Assembly (NCBI GenBank): GCA_001725945.1
Contig: LRMT01000099.1
Span: 1-54,783 of the forward strand
Length of the DNA stretch: 54,783 nt
Source: Cupriavidus sp. UYMMa02A
GTDB lineage: Bacteria > Pseudomonadota > Gammaproteobacteria > Burkholderiales > Burkholderiaceae
Direction: 5' to 3'
In this document: positions 9,485-19,648 of the stretch, one piece after another
Numbering within the stretch: the stretch's first letter is position 1
Layout: each line of letters starts with the position of its first letter
Program-made: the position numbers and the translations under genes
Notes under the pieces: model-generated
The model's input: only the letters and a program-made list of their open reading frames with translations
The model's database searches: none
Told to the model about the DNA's origin: nothing

Positions 9485-10679
9485 TCACTGTCGCTGGGCG
9501 AATCGTGCGGCGAAAACCAGGCAGATGGTTGCGCCGCTGATCAACGCTCCACCATAGAATGCAAATGCGGCGCCGAATCTGTCCCACAACCAGCCAGCGA
9601 GCGCGCTGGCAACTAGCAGTGCCAAGCCACTTGCAAGATTGAAGACACCGAACGCCGTACCTCTGAGGTCTGACGGCGCGGCGTCAGCGACCATGGTGGC
9701 AAGAAGTCCCTGTGTCATTCCCATATGCAGGCCCCAGAGCGCAACTCCGCACAGCGCGAGCGCCCAGTGCAAGCCCATGGCAAGCACCATGTCGGCCGCT
9801 ATCAGAACCACCAGCCCCCACAAAATCAGCGTGGAATGACTGTAGCTGTCCGACAGCTTTCCAAACGGATAGGCCGCAACGGAATACACAATGTTCATCG
9901 CCACCAGAACCACGGGTGCCAGGAAAAGCGGCAAGCCGACCTGCTGAACTCGCAAGACCAGGAATGCTTCGCTGAATCGTGCCAGCGTAAGCGCCGAACC
10001 TACGGCAACGATCGTCCAATAGGCCGGACGTAGCCGAGAGAGGTTCGCCCGCCGGATGGGATTCACTCGCTTTTCACCTTCGTGTCCTTCAGGCTCTTGC
10101 ACACCGAACACAAGTAAAGCGACCGACAAATGCCGGGAACGACTGCCGCCCAGAAGACGGCCCTGAAGTCGTTCTCCCACAGGTACATCAGGCCGATGCC
10201 AATCAAAGGACCAAGGAAAGCACCGACCGTGTCCAGGGACTGCCGCAGTCCAAACGCAGCGCCGCGCAGATGCTGCGGAGCAATGTCAGCGACGAGTGCA
10301 TCGCGTGGTGCACCGCGAATACCCTTGCCAATGCGGTCGGCGAGCGCGCGCCCAGCACTGTGCCAACGCTCGGGGCGAGCGCAAAGAATGGTTTCGACAG
10401 TGCGCCGAGCCCATAGCCAAATACTGCCAGTCCCTTGCGCTTCCCGAGATAATCACTCAGAGCACCGGAAAAGATTTTCACGATCAGGGCGGTCGCTTCC
10501 GCCACGCCTTCTATCAGCCCGACCGCGAGCGCACTGGCGCCGAGCGAGGTGACCATGAAGACGGGTAGCAGGCTGTGGATCATCTCCGAAGAGACATCCA
10601 TCAGCAGGCTGACGAATCCCAGCATCCAGATGCCAGGGGGAATCTGGCGTAAGGTACCGGCGGGACCTGTCATTGCCAT
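9485..10679 (-). CDS. MFS transporter (two frameshifts)
   Basis: A 398-residue major-facilitator permease after correction. The N-terminal part begins MAMTGPAGTLRQIPPGIWML with first-segment motif DVSSEMIHSLLPVF and signature loop SGALSDYLGKRKGLAVFGY. Breaks lie near 10355 (LGAR then ADRIGKGIRGAPRDALVADI) and 10137 (AAVVPG then HLSVALLVFGVQEPEG); each fits one lost base. The C-terminal half runs intact to TGA 9487-9485. The substrate is unknown; DVSSEMIHSLLP is shared with a group of uncharacterised drug/metabolite carriers. It lies downstream of the unrecognised cysteine-rich gene on the same strand, with 250 bases between. Confidence 0.8.
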
Positions 10680-10763
10680 GGGTCTTCATTGGGGAGGTCA
10701 GATTCTGCTCGACCTTAGATTTCGTTGTGACGGAATGTGTTTACTCCGCTACCTGTGCGTGGT

Positions 10764-10932
10764 TCAAAGTATCCGACATGCGCGCAACCTCGAACCGAGT
10801 TGACGCAGAATGCGTGACAGCACTTCTCGTCCATCGAAAGCTGCGGGTTCAAGTCGCTGCAGGAAGGACAGCACGTCGAGTACCTGAAAGCGATGGGCCA
10901 GAAGGGCGAACAAGCGACGAAGTTGCCATTGA
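10764..10932 (-). other. Coding-like stretch after the cysteine-rich gene
   Basis: Directly after the stop at 10933 one frame stays open to 10764 and reads DQWQLRRLFALLAHRFQVLD and SFLQRLEPAAFDGREVL, which looks helical and protein-like. It has no start codon of its own. It may be the real C-terminus of the upstream protein displaced by a frameshift at its stop, which would add about 55 residues. No family is recognised. Confidence 0.3.
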
Positions 10933-12325
10933 TCAGAGCAGGTCTTCCAGCCGGTCGTGTTGCCAGCGGATATCTTCAGGGCTGAGAACAATGTAGCCGA
11001 GGGATTTCAACAACTTCATGGCCTCCAGTTCGGCATCCAGGTACACCGGCCGCTTCGGTCGGCGAGCGCGCCGTGCGACGACCAGTTGCGAGCCACTGGC
11101 ATAGACGTAGGGCACCTCCTGTTCCGAAGGGCGCCGGGCAGAGATGATACGGCAATGAGCCAGGTTCGGCTCCCAGCTGATGTCAACGGCTGCGCTGGAC
11201 CTTGCGGTGCAAAGCCGCAAGCGCTTCAGTGCTTTCAGCCAGTTGACGAAGCTGTCGCGATCCGATGGCTCGTAACCCTTTAGCAAGCACGCGAGATCAT
11301 CCTGCGCGATTGCTGCGCCGGCCTCCCGGTCGTCGTCCAGCACAGAGATTTCAAGCGCCGCGCGCTGGCATCCGTCCTGATCGTAGATCAGGCATTCGCA
11401 GTCAAGCGCACCTTCCTGCAACAACTCGCACAAGAGCGCCCAGGCTCTTGGATTCTTGGCGAGCCTGCCTTCAAGTGTCGGATCTACCTGGGCCAGAAGC
11501 TCTGGCACCGGACGATTCTCGCTCGACTGGACCACCAATGCAAAAGCCACCGCATTCTCTGACGGCCTGTCGCCGCGCGCCAGCCTCTGCGTTGCTGCCT
11601 CCTTGATTTCACGGATTTCCGCGGCGGCCTCAACGGCATGCCGCCACGCATAGGCCTCCAGGTTCTCCGATAGTTTGCGTGCGGGCCTGGCCAACTGCGC
11701 CGCCAGCGTCTGGACAACACTCCTGCACACAGCGCAGCCGCATTCCAGCCGCCCAGCATGCAGGAATCCCGCGTACAGCCGCTCCTGATGACCGCAATGG
11801 GGACATTCGATAGAAAAGCCGCCCTGTCGCGCCGCCCGCTGCGTGGCCAGCAAGCCGTCGACCTGGTAGTGTGCCTGTCCATCGCAGCATGGGCACATCC
11901 ATTGCAGCTTGTGCGCACCGTCACGAGGCGCGACCGCCCGGTCAAATTGCCTTTCTATCGCACTGCGCGGAATACCCTCGGACCGCCCGAGCACATCTGC
12001 AGCGTAGCGCCAATAGCAGTACGAGTGCGCCGCGGCGGCAGCTTCGGTATCCAGACGTTGAAGGGCTGGGAGCAGATCGACATTGCGGCGGATCTCGTCA
12101 GCCAACCCGTCGATCAGCGTTACCCCGCCCGGCAGCGCCGTCTCCAGCGCAGCGCGGCTCTGGGCGAGGAAGTCAGGAACGTAATCCCGGCGGATAAGGT
12201 CCTCGTTCTCGACCCAGAACATATGGCCCGGGAGGCTCCAACGCGTCGACGCCCGACCTGACTTCCGACATGCCCGGGCAGGCCAGAAACGTGAAAGGCT
12301 TGCTGAACAGGAAAGCATCTGCCAT
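10933..12325 (-). CDS. Unrecognised cysteine-rich (zinc-ribbon-like) protein of about 463 residues
   Basis: Not recognised. The visible start ATG 12325 gives MADAFLFSKPFTFLACPGMS; the frame changes near 12228 (LEPPG then HMFWVENEDLIRRDYVPDFL), consistent with one extra G. The middle (about residues 155-215) carries CPCC, CPHC and CGCAVC pairs with nearby His, which look like metal-binding ribbons. Before them is a helical region, after them a helical segment with many Glu/Arg and a C-terminal basic stretch ARRARRPKRPVY. There is no signal peptide or membrane segment, so it is probably cytoplasmic. The ribbons and basic stretch allow nucleic-acid binding but do not show it. TniQ-type and other familiar ribbon proteins were considered without a match. 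Confidence 0.6.
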
Positions 12326-12958
12326 GGATAGTCACCGAATGATCAAGCCCCCACGAGCCGTCAACCGCCCGTGTGCGATAGTCTCACCCCATGACCGCAC
12401 CAACGCCCCTTGCGGGGACCGCGTCGATGCACAGCACCCCGCTCCAGGGACTTTCCCATTCTTCTTTTTGTCATATCGCGTGCAGTTTGTAACTGCCGCA
12501 TGGGAAGCATAGGCGACGTTGGCGTATCCCGGCAATGTCCTCGAGAAGGTTTTCATCATGGAGAAAACCACGCTATGTGAAGGGGCAATCCAAACCGCCC
12601 CACCGGGATGAGCACAGCCTTGGGGCAGCCATGTGCGCATATATGTCCGCAATTGCCGAACTCGGTTGCATCAACATCCGATCAGCCCCAAGCTATGTCG
12701 GTTGGCCGCAGACATGGGGTCTTGAGCCATATTGAACAGCATTTAGCGAGCCGCTAAGATTTCTGTGCGGAGCGTGTAAACAAAGCCCTCACCTGCGGAC
12801 CCGGTGTGCGCATGCGATATGTTCCAGCCTAGGCTAATGGCGACGACGATAGCGAAATCCACGGAACCGGCATCGAAGCCGGGCGCGCGGTTGCGGCTCT
12901 CATGTTGGCGTCTGCGCAGCATGCGCTGGTCGCTATTTGCATTCATGACTGAGCTCTC
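12326..12958. other. Gene-poor region
   Basis: About 630 bases between the cysteine-rich gene and the orphan gene at 12959. No frame here resembles a known protein or has a good ribosome site. The region is less G+C-rich than its neighbours, notably in 12450-12760, and may hold the promoters of both flanking genes. Confidence 0.4.
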
Positions 12959-13281
12959 GTGGTGAAATCCATTGTGCCTCTCGGTGTTCACGCACAGGTC
13001 ACGCTTGAACGTTGGCGTGTCCGCGAGACCTCGGGCGGTGAACGCTATTTTGTCGGATACTGTATTGAGACCCAGGCCGGTCAAGTGAGCACCGCCATCC
13101 GATCCTTTGATGCCATCACAGGGGTCGGCACCACCTCGAGCGCCGGCGATACTTGCTCTCCGGCTGGCCATGCTTCGATGCTGAGGCGGAACGTATTTGG
13201 GACCGTTTGGCAGAACAGCATGCCATCACCGAAACCACGGATGTCAGTGTGGAGTACATACCTGCCCCACCAAAACGATGA
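12959..13281 (+). CDS. Hypothetical protein of about 107 residues (one frameshift)
   Basis: Function unknown. Two protein-like halves lie in adjacent frames: LERWRVRETSGGERYFVGYC and SFDAITGVGTTSS, then after a break near 13138 RRYLLSGWPCFDAEAERIWD and TTDVSVEYIPAPPKR to TGA 13279-13281. One lost base joins them. The start is GTG 12959 with a weak GAG upstream. There is no signal or membrane segment; the two-part beta-rich look (GERYFVGYC, GRRYLLSG) suggests a small compact domain. The base composition is lower in G+C than neighbouring metabolic genes, so transfer is possible. Confidence 0.45.
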
Positions 13282-13315
13282 CATTCAGGTGAAAAGGCGT
13301 GAGGTCCCGTCTGCT

Positions 13316-13525
13316 ATGGTGGACGACCAGACCAGCGCCGAAAGGGCATGTCTGATCGATATGATGCCCATGTTTGCTACCGTGCAGGAAGCTGGGATTA
13401 GCTGGATAACGTACGGTTTTCCAAACCAGAAATCTGAAATTGATTCGACTTACCTCAGACCTGAAGAATTCACTTCGATCTGGCGCCAAGAATCGATAGA
13501 GATGGCAATAGCCACGGTTGATTGA
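13316..13525 (+). CDS. Possible small orphan protein
   Basis: A 69-residue frame starting MVDDQTSAERACLIDMMPM, acidic, with no recognised motif. It may be a separate small gene, or part of a longer one continuing at 13557 in another frame. There is only a distant GAGG ribosome-like site. Reported with low confidence because composition is the only support. Confidence 0.25.
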   Translation: MVDDQTSAERACLIDMMPMFATVQEAGISWITYGFPNQKSEIDSTYLRPEEFTSIWRQESIEMAIATVD

Positions 13526-13556
13526 TCCAATTGTCTCGGGTGCATGGTGGCCCCTC

Positions 13557-13847
13557 ATGATTTGGGGTCAGAAGCAATTTTGGTCTCCACCGAGCGATAT
13601 GGGCTACCTCGATGATCTGGCTTTCGACTCGCGTCTACAGTACCTGGCGCGCAGGTTCGGTATCGAATCAACGCTCGAAGTCGGTCTGATCGAGTGGAAG
13701 GGGCATTCGTTTTATCACGTCAGTGGCATGGATCCAAACGGACAACGTGTCCTCATCGAAGTGTTCAGGATTGATGCCATCGGGAGACTGGAGGCGGTGT
13801 TGGTGTTCGAGTATCCCCCGCCCATCCGCGATCTCTACCCCAATTGA
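13557..13847 (+). CDS. Hypothetical protein, about 96 residues
   Basis: Not recognised. It reads MIWGQKQFWSPPSDMGYLDD, then VGLIEWKGHSFYHVSGMDP and RVLIEVFRIDAIGRLEAVLV, a beta-rich pattern ending EYPPPIRDLYPN. An upstream TTG at 13518 would add 13 residues. No export signal is seen. It follows the other orphan genes on the same strand and shares their lower G+C content; the group looks like a small accessory block. Confidence 0.4.
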   Translation: MIWGQKQFWSPPSDMGYLDDLAFDSRLQYLARRFGIESTLEVGLIEWKGHSFYHVSGMDPNGQRVLIEVFRIDAIGRLEAVLVFEYPPPIRDLYPN

Positions 13848-14060
13848 TTACGCGACGGCCTTGAAGATGCTCAGCTGCTCGTGACTAGGCTAACCTCCGA
13901 CGTATCTCGCAAGGATCTCTCTGCACAGGCCGTGGACATCTGCTGGGTTCGGTCTTGTCTTTTCGTCCGTATGATCTATTGTACAGTGGCGTTAATGTCG
14001 CCGACTCAATGGCACGGCCCTAAATCAAGATCGAGTCGAGTACCCGTGGGAGGGAAAATT

Positions 14061-14566
14061 ATGCTGCGCGGACTAGTCGCTCTCCTATTCCTCGGCCTTG
14101 GAACTTGGTCGGCAGCACAGACAATGGGAGAATCTAAAAAAGCATCGAACAGGGGTCGCTTGAGAATCGAGTTAAGACCCTTGCATCTATTCAGCCAGGG
14201 CTTGGAACCGTGATGCATGAGATGGCTTATCGTTTCACCAATATCTATTGGGCAGCAAACGGTGGAAATTGGGGATTGGCGCAGTATCAGCTCAAGGAGC
14301 TGCTTGAGGCGCAGGAAGTTGGAGAGATAACCAGACCGCAGCACGCGTCAATGCTAAAAGCTAATGAACAAACTTATCTCGCGCCACTGGCTAACGCTAT
14401 CGAAAAACAAGACATACAACAATTTAATCACCGTTTCTCGGAGGCAGCAAACGGTTGCAATGCTTGCCATACAGCGTTGGGATATGGATTTATACAGTTT
14501 AAGCTATCAAAGCTGCCCAAGCAGGAGTTTCTTGATTTTTCCATAAAAACCTCCCCCAAGCACTGA
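14061..14566 (+). CDS. Exported monohaem cytochrome c-like protein (one frameshift)
   Basis: A 168-residue protein after correction, with signal peptide MLRGLVALLFLGLGTWSAAQ and a single haem-binding CNACH near residue 138, so it should be a periplasmic c-type cytochrome. The mature part is helical (MHEMAYRFTNIYWAANGGNW, LAQYQLKELLEAQEVGEITR), unlike small class I cytochromes. The start ATG 14061 has GGGAGG seven bases upstream. The frame breaks in the A run near 14135-14142: one lost A joins TMGES to SIEQGSLENRVKTLASIQPG. Its partner and pathway are not evident from the neighbours. Confidence 0.68.
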
Positions 14567-14621
14567 TGATTTGCGTTTCCAAGGGTTTCGCTAATTGGTA
14601 ATTTTGTGCTCAATTTCATAC

Positions 14622-14729
14622 TCACCGCTTCGTTGCACGCCGCTGTAGGAAGGACTGAAAAATCCGTTCGATAGCCCCCCTCGGGCGCTCGCCCACACTG
14701 AGAATCTCGACCAGCAGCTTCGCAGATTG
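14622..14729 (-). other. Coding-like remnant on the minus strand
   Basis: A 35-codon open stretch reading SAKLLVEILSVGERPRGAIE then RIFQSFLQRRATKR and a stop. It looks like a real C-terminus but lacks a start and a conserved family. It may be the remains of a gene interrupted between the cytochrome and chemoreceptor genes. Confidence 0.25.
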
Positions 14730-14900
14730 TCACCACTACTGTTTTGGGCAGCGCCGGAATGCCCGATACGTCACTGTGTCAGCCCGTGGCGGTAGGACGT
14801 CGCCGGGCGAGCCGCCGCGCAGAGCCAGCATGGCCATGCTGCTGCCACGCGACCGGGCAGAGGGCGAAGTGAATCTATGCCGGCCTTTCATCAACACGAA

Positions 14901-16519
14901 TCAGACCTTGAAGCGCGAGACGCCGCCGCGCAGTTCGTTGGCCACCAGGGTAAGTTCGTCGATGGCCTGGCTTGACTGGCGTAGCGATTCCGCGGACTGC
15001 TGCGCCGCCTCCGACAACTGCATCAGCGCCTGGTTGATCTGCTCGGCGCCGCCGGCCTGTGCTTGCATGCCTTCATTGACCATCTGCACACGCGGCGCAA
15101 GCGACTGCACCTGCCCGATGATCTGCGAAAGCTGGTCGCCCACCTGCGTCACGTCGGACATGCCGCGGCGCACCTCTTCCGAGAACTTGTCCATGCCCAT
15201 TACGCCGGCGGCCACGGCGGACTGGATCTCGCGCACCATCTGTTCGATGTCGTAGGTGGCGACCGCGGTCTGGTCGGCCAGGCGGCGGATCTCGGTGGCG
15301 ACCACGGAGAAACCGCGCCCGTATTCGCCGGCTTTTTCGGCCTCGATGGCGGCATTGAGCGACAGCAGGTTGGTCTGGTCCGCGACCTTGGCGATCGTGG
15401 TGACGACCTGGTTGATATTGCCGGCCTTCTCGTTGAGCGTGGCGAGCTTGGCGTTGACCGAGCTGGCCGCCTCCATCACGTGCTGCATGGTCGCTTCCAT
15501 GCGCGACAGGCCGACTTGGCCTGTGTCCGCCAGCCCGGCGGTCTGCTCGGCCGCGTTCGAGACCTCGTTGATCGTGCGGACCAGGTCACGGGCGGTGGCG
15601 GAAATCTCGCGCGAGGTGGCGCCGATCTGCGTGGTGGTGGCCGCTGTTTCGGTCGCGGTGGCCTGCTGCTGGCGCGCGGTCGCGGCGATCTCATTGACCG
15701 AGGTGGTGACCTGGACGGCGGTACGCTGTGCCTGGCCCACCAGCGAAGTGAGCTCGCCGGTCACCTGATTGAAACCTTCCTCCACCGCCCGGAACTCGTC
15801 CTTGCGGCGCAACGCCATGCGCGTCCGCAGGTCTCCGCCACGGAGTTCGGACAGCAGCTTGACGATGGACTGCATCGGCACCGTGAGGGCGCGCATCAGA
15901 AGGTAGCCGCTGGCCGTCGCCACCAGTGCCGCCACGAGCAGGGATACTTCGATCGTGCGCCTGGCCAGCCCAACTGAGCCAACAATATTGACCGCAGCCT
16001 TTTCGGCCGTGCTGTCGTTGTCGTAGACCACCGCTTGCAGCGCCTTGATGCCTTCCGTCCAATGCGTGTGTAGAGGGCCCCGCACGATGGCATCGGCCGC
16101 TACAACGCCCGGCGACGCAGCGGGCTTGCCGAAGAGACCGGCAGCGCGGTCGTAATTGGCGCGGACCTCCTTGTAGGCGTCAAAGCGCTTACGGTCTTCA
16201 TCGCGGAAGATGGTCGTCTCATAGTCACGCTCTTGCACATCCAGGCGTTGTCTGGCTTCCTGGCGCTGATCAAAGTAGCGGCGGCGCTCGGCCTCGCTGC
16301 CCGCGGTCAGGGTCTGCCAACTTAGTATGTGGAGTTCATTCCATGTTGCAAGCAGCGCCGTGCTATAGCGAAGGCAGGGAGGGCATCTGTTTTCATGACG
16401 CCAACATTGCGATCAATGGCTGATAGACGGTTGTGTGCCACGCCCCCCATCAGCGCCATGACTAGCAGGATGATGCCAAAGCTCACCAGCATGCGTGTGC
16501 GGATAGTCAATTGGTTCAC
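14901..16519 (-). CDS. Methyl-accepting chemotaxis protein (one frameshift)
   Basis: A 539-residue chemoreceptor after correction. The first membrane segment ([17 protein letters not shown], residues 10-27) and second ([20 protein letters not shown]) bracket a periplasmic helical sensor of about 155 residues. A HAMP linker follows, then the long signalling coil with hairpin tip [20 protein letters not shown], the contact for CheA and CheW. The frame breaks near 16366 (DALP then [17 protein letters not shown]), consistent with one lost G. The start is GTG 16519. The tip reads [10 protein letters not shown] where many receptors have ERAGEQGRGF. There is no nearby che gene; the ligand is unknown. 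Confidence 0.9.
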
Positions 16520-17040
16520 GGCCTAACCCCCCACTGTTCTTGTTGGACGTCTGCGCAGAAAATACCTCCCACGCCATAATTTTGGTCGCCGAAGCTGCGA
16601 CGCGGCATCACCAAATTGCTCCGCCGTCCAGAGTACTGTACCGATCACCTCATTTCAATGTGTCAGTCGCCAGGTAGGCACCTTGCGGCCAGAGAACAGC
16701 GCGCACACCGACCTGGATTCCGGTGCTGATCGCAGAAGCACTGGGCCACGGTGGCACATCAGGAAGCTACCCCGGCGCGGCTGCGAGTGGAGACCATGTT
16801 GTTTCAGGCCCTCTGCGCGCTCGCCGCATGTCGGTACTGATCGAGCGCGCAGGCCTTCACTACCGCTCCTGCTGCCGCGAAGCATCGGTTGACGTGAAGG
16901 GGGCACCTATACTGCATTCAGGTAACGGGCGGCAGGGGCGACAGGACGGCCTGCATTCTTGTATTACCGACGCGTCAATCGGGTACACAGCTTCGCTGGC
17001 GTGCACGCTAACAGTAAAAACCACCGTGGATGCTTATGTG
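16520..17040. promoter_or_regulatory. Divergent region between chemoreceptor and kup
   Basis: About 520 bases between the two divergent starts. An open frame in phase with kup extends upstream to 16723 but does not resemble the Kup N-terminus, so it is taken as untranslated. The promoters of both genes should lie here. TTGACG near 16889 and TATACT near 16908 are visible but only 13 bases apart, too close for a standard promoter. Confidence 0.35.
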
Positions 17041-18941
17041 ATGAACGGCGAAGACACTGGGGTTTCGCACCCGCAGCAATCCGTTGCAGCCTTGACACTT
17101 GCCGCATTGGGTGTCGTCTATGGAGACATTGGCACCAGCCCGCTCTATGCTGCCAAGGAGACTTTTAGTCCGGCTCATGGGATCCCGCTGACGCCCGCCA
17201 ATATCGTTGGCGGCATCTCGGCGATCTTCTGGGGCTTGATGGTGGTTGTTTCGCTCAAATACGTGATATTGATCATGCGGGCGAGCAACAAGGGCGAAGG
17301 CGGCATCATGGCGCTGCTCGCGCTCGCTTCTTCATCCGTCAAGAAGCAGGGCCGGTCGCTGGCACCGATCTTGATCGTGGGCTTGTTCGGCGCCGCGCTG
17401 TTCTATGGAGACGCAGTACTGCGCCGGCGATTTCAGTACTCTCCGCGGTCGAAGGCCTCGAGATTGGCACCACCGCCTTCAAGCCTTATGTGCTGCCAAT
17501 CGCGGTCGGCGTGCTGTTTGCGCTGTTCCTGGTCCAGCGCCACGGCACGGCGACGATAGGAGCGTTCTTCGGGCCGATCATGGTGCTTTGGTTCGTTGCC
17601 CTGGCGGCAGCTGGTATTTACGGCATCCTCCAGCATCCCGGCATTTTGGCGGCACTGAACCCGCTAAATGCGCTCCGCTTCCTGACCCAGCATGGCTTTG
17701 CCTCGTTTGTTGTGCTGGGTGCCGTGCTGCTCGCCTTCACGGGAGCCGAAGCGCTATATGCCGACATGGGGCACTTTGGCAGTGGTCCGATCCGGCTGGC
17801 GTGGTTCGGCCTGACTTTCCCCGCTTTGGCGCTGAATTACTTGGGCCAGGGCGCGCTACTGATAGTCAATGAGAAAGCGCTCGAAAATCCCTTCTTTCTG
17901 CTGTACCCCTCCTGGGCTCTATACCTGATGGTCGGGCTCGCGACCGCGGCAACGGTGATCGCCTCGCAGGCCACTATTTCCGGCGCCTACTCCCTGACCA
18001 AGCAGGGAATTCAACTGGGCTACTTGCCTCGCATGAACGTGGTGCAGACATCGGCAAAAGCCATCGGGCAAATTTACCTCCCGGGCCTCAATGCGATCCT
18101 GCTTCTGGTAGTCCTGGCCGCGGTCCTTGGTTTCGGCTCGTCGTCGAAGCTGGCCTCGGCATATGGGGTTGCCGTCACAGGTACCATGCTGACCACCACG
18201 ATACTGACCTTCTTCGTCATCCACTACGGCTGGGGCTACAACCTGCTGCTAAGCTTGTTCTCGACTGGCTTTTTCCTGGTGGTGGATGCGGCGCTGCTGT
18301 CCTCCAGCCTGCTGAAAATCGCCGAAGGCGGATGGTTCCCGCTTACGCTCGGCGCGGCCATGTTCATGGTAATGATGACCTGGTTGCGTGGCCGCGCATT
18401 GCTTCTTGAGCGCCTCCGCAGCTCCGATCTGCCGCTTGAGCCGTTCCTGCAATCGTTGTTCCATGATCCGCCGCCCCGCGTACCCGGCACGGCAGTATTC
18501 CTCACCGCAACACCAGAGGTGGTGCCGCACGCCTTGATGCACAACCTCAACCACAACCGGGTCCTGCATGAGCGAGTCTTGTTCCTCACGGTAAAGATGA
18601 AGGAAGTGCCATGGGTACCGACCAGCGAGTGCACCACCGTCGAACCACTCGGACAGGACTGCTACCGGATCGTGCTGCGCTTCGGCTTCATGGATCAACC
18701 GGATGTCCCCAAGGCACTAGCCACCGTTGGCCGGATATCGGGTCGCGACTTCGACTTGATGGAAACCTCGTTCTTCCTGAGCCGAGAGACCATCATTCCG
18801 GTCGCCAGTACTCTCAGTGGCATGGCGTTATGGCGCGAACACCTGTTTGCGACGATGAGCAGAAATGCTGGCAGCCCTGCAGAGTATTTCAATATTCCGC
18901 CCAACCGAGTGATTGAGATTGGCACGCAAGTTCAGATATAA
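17041..18941 (+). CDS. kup: Kup-type potassium uptake permease (one frameshift)
   Basis: Constitutive K+:H+ symporter of the KUP/HAK family, 633 residues after correction (E. coli Kup is 622). The family motif [17 protein letters not shown] is near residue 25, then [16 protein letters not shown], about 12 membrane segments and a C-terminal cytoplasmic domain of roughly 150 residues ([20 protein letters not shown] onward). The frame breaks near 17421: GDAVL then [20 protein letters not shown] one frame lower, as if one A were lost. ATG 17041 matches the family start; an in-frame GTG sits one codon earlier. Confidence 0.93.
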
Positions 18942-19189
18942 GGACGAATGCCGCGCTCAATTGCAGAACCGCCCTTCCTGTTACTGCAGCTTTTGCGCAG
19001 GATGCGCGCGGGAACTGGTTTCTCAATCGTGATCGAGGTTGCCGATGCGCCGGCACGCCCCCTTCAGGCTGGCGTCGGCATCGAGCGCTGAACATTCTCC
19101 GCTGCTGGCGTGCGAGCCGAACTGAGCGGTCACCCTGACTCGGTATTTGACGTCCTCTTCCGCCTAAAGGGCGGGGACTCCCCCACACC

Positions 19190-19470
19190 TGGCGATGCCG
19201 ATGCCGTGCGACAACACCTCGTGCGCCCACTTCACCGCCGCGCGTGCAGGCGCCCGTCGACTCTATGCGTTGCGCCAGTCCGAGCACCCGATCGCAGATA
19301 CCAGCGACTTCGTCGTGAAGGGCTGAATCGTCGACGCCGCCGAGGTATTCCCGGGCGCAACTTGCGATGCCGCCGGCATTGATGAGGAAATCGGGCGCAT
19401 AGAAGATGCCGCGCTGATGCAGGGTGTCGCCCTCGGCCCGCAGCCAGCCACTACCCGCGCAAGCCCATAC
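19190..19470 (-). pseudogene. Remnant of a Glu/Leu/Phe/Val dehydrogenase C-terminus
   Basis: About 90 codons match the C-terminal end of the Glu/Leu/Phe/Val dehydrogenase family: GDTLHQRGIFYAPDFLINAG, GIASCAREYLGG, then after a frame change near 19245 AVKWAHEVLSHGIGIAR. The N-terminal catalytic part and the nucleotide-binding fold are absent from the bases upstream (19470-19600), so this is a deletion remnant rather than a simple frameshift. Confidence 0.55.
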
Positions 19471-19598
19471 AGCATCGGAATCTCGATCTCGACGACGTGA
19501 CATGCGCCGGCCGTGCCACGACAGGACCGCAGGGAGGATTGCTTCATCGTTTTGATCCTTTCGAGCATCTTATTGAGCCAATACAGTCTCGAAATAGG

Positions 19599-19645
19599 CA
19601 CCTGACAGAACTACAGTGAAGGCTCTTCACCACCTGACAGGTCAG
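19599..19645 (+). promoter_or_regulatory. Operator-like repeats before the second nitroreductase
   Basis: CACCTGACAG occurs at 19599-19608 and again at 19631-19640, 32 bases apart (about three helical turns). The second copy extends into a perfect dyad CTGAC-AG-GTCAG at 19634-19645, next to the ATG at 19649. A promoter-like TTGAGC (19573) and TAGGCA (19595) would overlap the first copy. This is a typical layout for TetR- or MarR-class repression; no such regulator is present in the window. Confidence 0.5.
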
Positions 19646-19648
19646 ACC

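Noticed and set aside
10933..12325. TniQ/TnsD-type transposition protein
   Set aside because: The Cys pairs do not have the expected spacing and no transposase or transposon end was found nearby.
15063..15977. A 304-codon plus-strand frame opposite the chemoreceptor
   Set aside because: His/Gly/Asp-rich shadow of the coiled-coil coding region.
16723..17040. A longer kup start in phase with the gene
   Set aside because: The added residues do not resemble Kup N-termini; ATG 17041 fits the family.
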